From assembly GCF_018143015.1 (NCBI RefSeq), contig NC_054753.1:29283292-29347291 (forward strand): 64,000 nucleotides of DNA, given 5' to 3'. Below the pieces are notes generated by a model. The model ran no database searches. It was not told where the DNA came from and saw nothing but the letters and a program-made list of their open reading frames with translations. A program made the translations under genes and the position numbers. The DNA comes from Lytechinus variegatus. Lineage: Eukaryota; Echinodermata; Echinoidea; Temnopleuroida; Toxopneustidae. Positions 62,486 to 64,000 of this stretch are shown in pieces (the first letter of the stretch is position 1; every line of letters starts with the position of its first letter).

Positions 62486-64000
62486 GCATGTGTTGGAGGG
62501 AAATGAATGTGCGTCTTTGCTTAGGGAATGTGAAGAGGGGGTTAGACGGGTGATAAAACAAATTGCTCAATGATGTTGAAATGAAATACAAGAGAATGAT
62601 GTGTAGGTGATAAGTTGATTTGACGATATGAGATATTATCGTACTAAAGTTGCATGCTCATCAGAAGGAAGATCGAGTGTAAACTTGTAAATATCACCTG
62701 AAGGTGCAATGCTAGTTTTTTGGTGCTAGTGATGGACTGTGTTTGTTTTTTTTCCTAGTGCTAATGATGGAACTGCGAGAGGTGCTCGTCTTTGTATTGT
62801 TGCCTCTTAGGTCGGCGGGAAAATGGGGGATGGAAATTAGGGGGGTAGATGCCACGCTGGGAGTGGGGAATTTTCCAGAAGGATGACGTTTCTCATCCCA
62901 ATTCTTTATTATCACTAGATGAATATCCTTTTTTTTCTCGAATGTCTGTCTCTCTTTACCCCCACCCCTCGCTTCCTCTACTTTCATGTCTCTCTATTTT
63001 TCTTTCTTTCTCTGCCCCCTCTTTCTGACTGTCTCTCCTCTTTTCAGAAAGATGACAAGGGGGGGGGGTTGTCTTTTAGTTGGAGATGCATTCTCGAGAG
63101 AGCTGACAAGAGGGGGCGCAATCATTTTTTTCCACCAGAAACCGACTCACCAGCAACAAACATACCAGGGAAGTGCTGTAGACACTTCCCTGAACATACT
63201 GTGTGAAGATTATTGAACCCCAGTTTTCTTGTAATATTTGTAATGTTACAAATAAGAATTTCAATAAAAACAATTGTAAGTAGTCGAAATTGAATGCAGC
63301 ACCAAATACTTTCATTAATCCCGGGCTTATTGCTGAATATTTTACCCGAAGCCGACTTGCCAAAGATCTTCACACAAGTGGCTGACTAGATTCTGACATC
63401 CCGATTTTCAAAGAAAAGAGAAATGTCATATTCTAGGATTAAAACAATTTTGGGGAATACAGGATCACTCCTTTACAGGTTTTAACTTTACTTTCAAATA
63501 ATGCTTCAGTTACGAGTCAAGAGTCGAAGTTAATGATTCGTTCATACATTTAAATATGGCGATAATAAAATAAAACACCTGGGCCAGTATTCTAAACTTG
63601 GGTTTCATTTTAAACTCTTGTTTAAAGTTGTGCTTGAACTATAATGGATTGCCAATTATGTGACAAATATTTGGCGGTACAGGTTCAACTTAAAAGCTCA
63701 TTTTTTACTCAGTCCATTTAAATTTTCCAGTTTCCTGAGAGAGAATGGTGAGCGTATAAAAACATACAAAAATTATGAAAAAAAATACATTTTCGACTTC
63801 TCATGTAAAAAAAAAAATGAAATAAGACTTTATTGACAAAACAAAAAAAAAAAATCACTTTGAATTTGCGTTCTGCGTGCATGGGACCTTTTGTGCATAC
63901 AACGAAGCATCCTTGTATTTCGTATGACAAAACCCACGTCCGACTGCACGACAGTGGTCACTCACTTGTGATTGACAACTAAATTCATGTTTTGGTCACT
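62486..64000. other. Downstream intergenic, nothing recognised
   Basis: Low-complexity runs (poly-G at 63061, CT-rich 62950-63040, poly-A 63808-63855). No gene is supported up to the window edge. Confidence 0.5.
63166..63192. repeat. 10-bp-stem hairpin, shared with 15666-15696
   Basis: CAGGGAAGTG / CACTTCCCTG around CTGTAGA, preceded by ACATAC. The stem and most of the loop match the hairpin at 15666. Confidence 0.8.

Overview
The window reads as nuclear DNA of an echinoderm-like deuterostome, most likely a sea urchin. It is AT-rich and intron-containing. It holds tRNA-derived SINEs, a non-LTR retrotransposon tail and many short inverted-repeat elements, with long stretches of low-complexity pyrimidine or purine DNA. 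No operon, Shine-Dalgarno pattern or dense coding is seen. The organism is inferred, not proven; the protein itself only says 'metazoan HES1/HES4-type gene'.

Only one protein-coding gene is well supported. It is a Hairy/Enhancer-of-split (HES) bHLH-Orange repressor on the + strand, with four coding exons between 57565/57595 and 61320. The exon junctions join in frame and fall at the same places as in vertebrate HES1. The spliced product of about 385 residues has a HES-type basic region with its proline, helix-loop-helix, Orange domain, a long P/S/T/Q-rich linker and a WRPW Groucho-binding motif. Upstream lie three matches to the Su(H)/RBPJ consensus, a CACGTG and a CACGCG site and two CCAAT boxes, which fits a Notch-responsive, self-repressing gene.

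The 57 kb upstream of this gene has no recognisable protein-coding exon and is mostly repeats and unique AT-rich DNA. From left to right: a pyrimidine tract (1.1-1.6 kb); tRNA-derived heads (2.75, 9.03, 9.8 kb); the 3' tail of a LINE (7.05-7.33 kb); an (AT)n array (9.25 kb); a 3.6-kb foldback element with about 1-kb inverted arms built of ~170-bp tandem units (20.9-24.5 kb); a TA-flanked MITE (25 kb); a ~92-bp satellite-like array (26.4 kb); a 79-bp palindrome (29.9 kb); a tRNA-Glu(TTC) gene (32.4 kb); a hAT-like MITE with an 8-bp duplication (34.8 kb); a perfect 50-bp-stem hairpin (37.0 kb) and its TTAA-flanked parent-type MITE (39.6 kb); two copies of one tRNA-headed SINE (38.4 kb +, 54.3 kb -); three copies of a GGTGT/ACACC-palindrome MITE (42.4, 45.0, 49.7 kb); and an 863-bp foldback of ~60-bp units with a 6-bp duplication (51.9-52.8 kb).

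The most unusual object is the foldback at 20.9-24.5 kb. Its repeated arms carry nine clusters of the nuclear-receptor half-site AGGTCA arranged as DR1 and IR1 at nucleosome-like spacing. Element families and functions of repeats are inferred from structure alone; no database search was possible.
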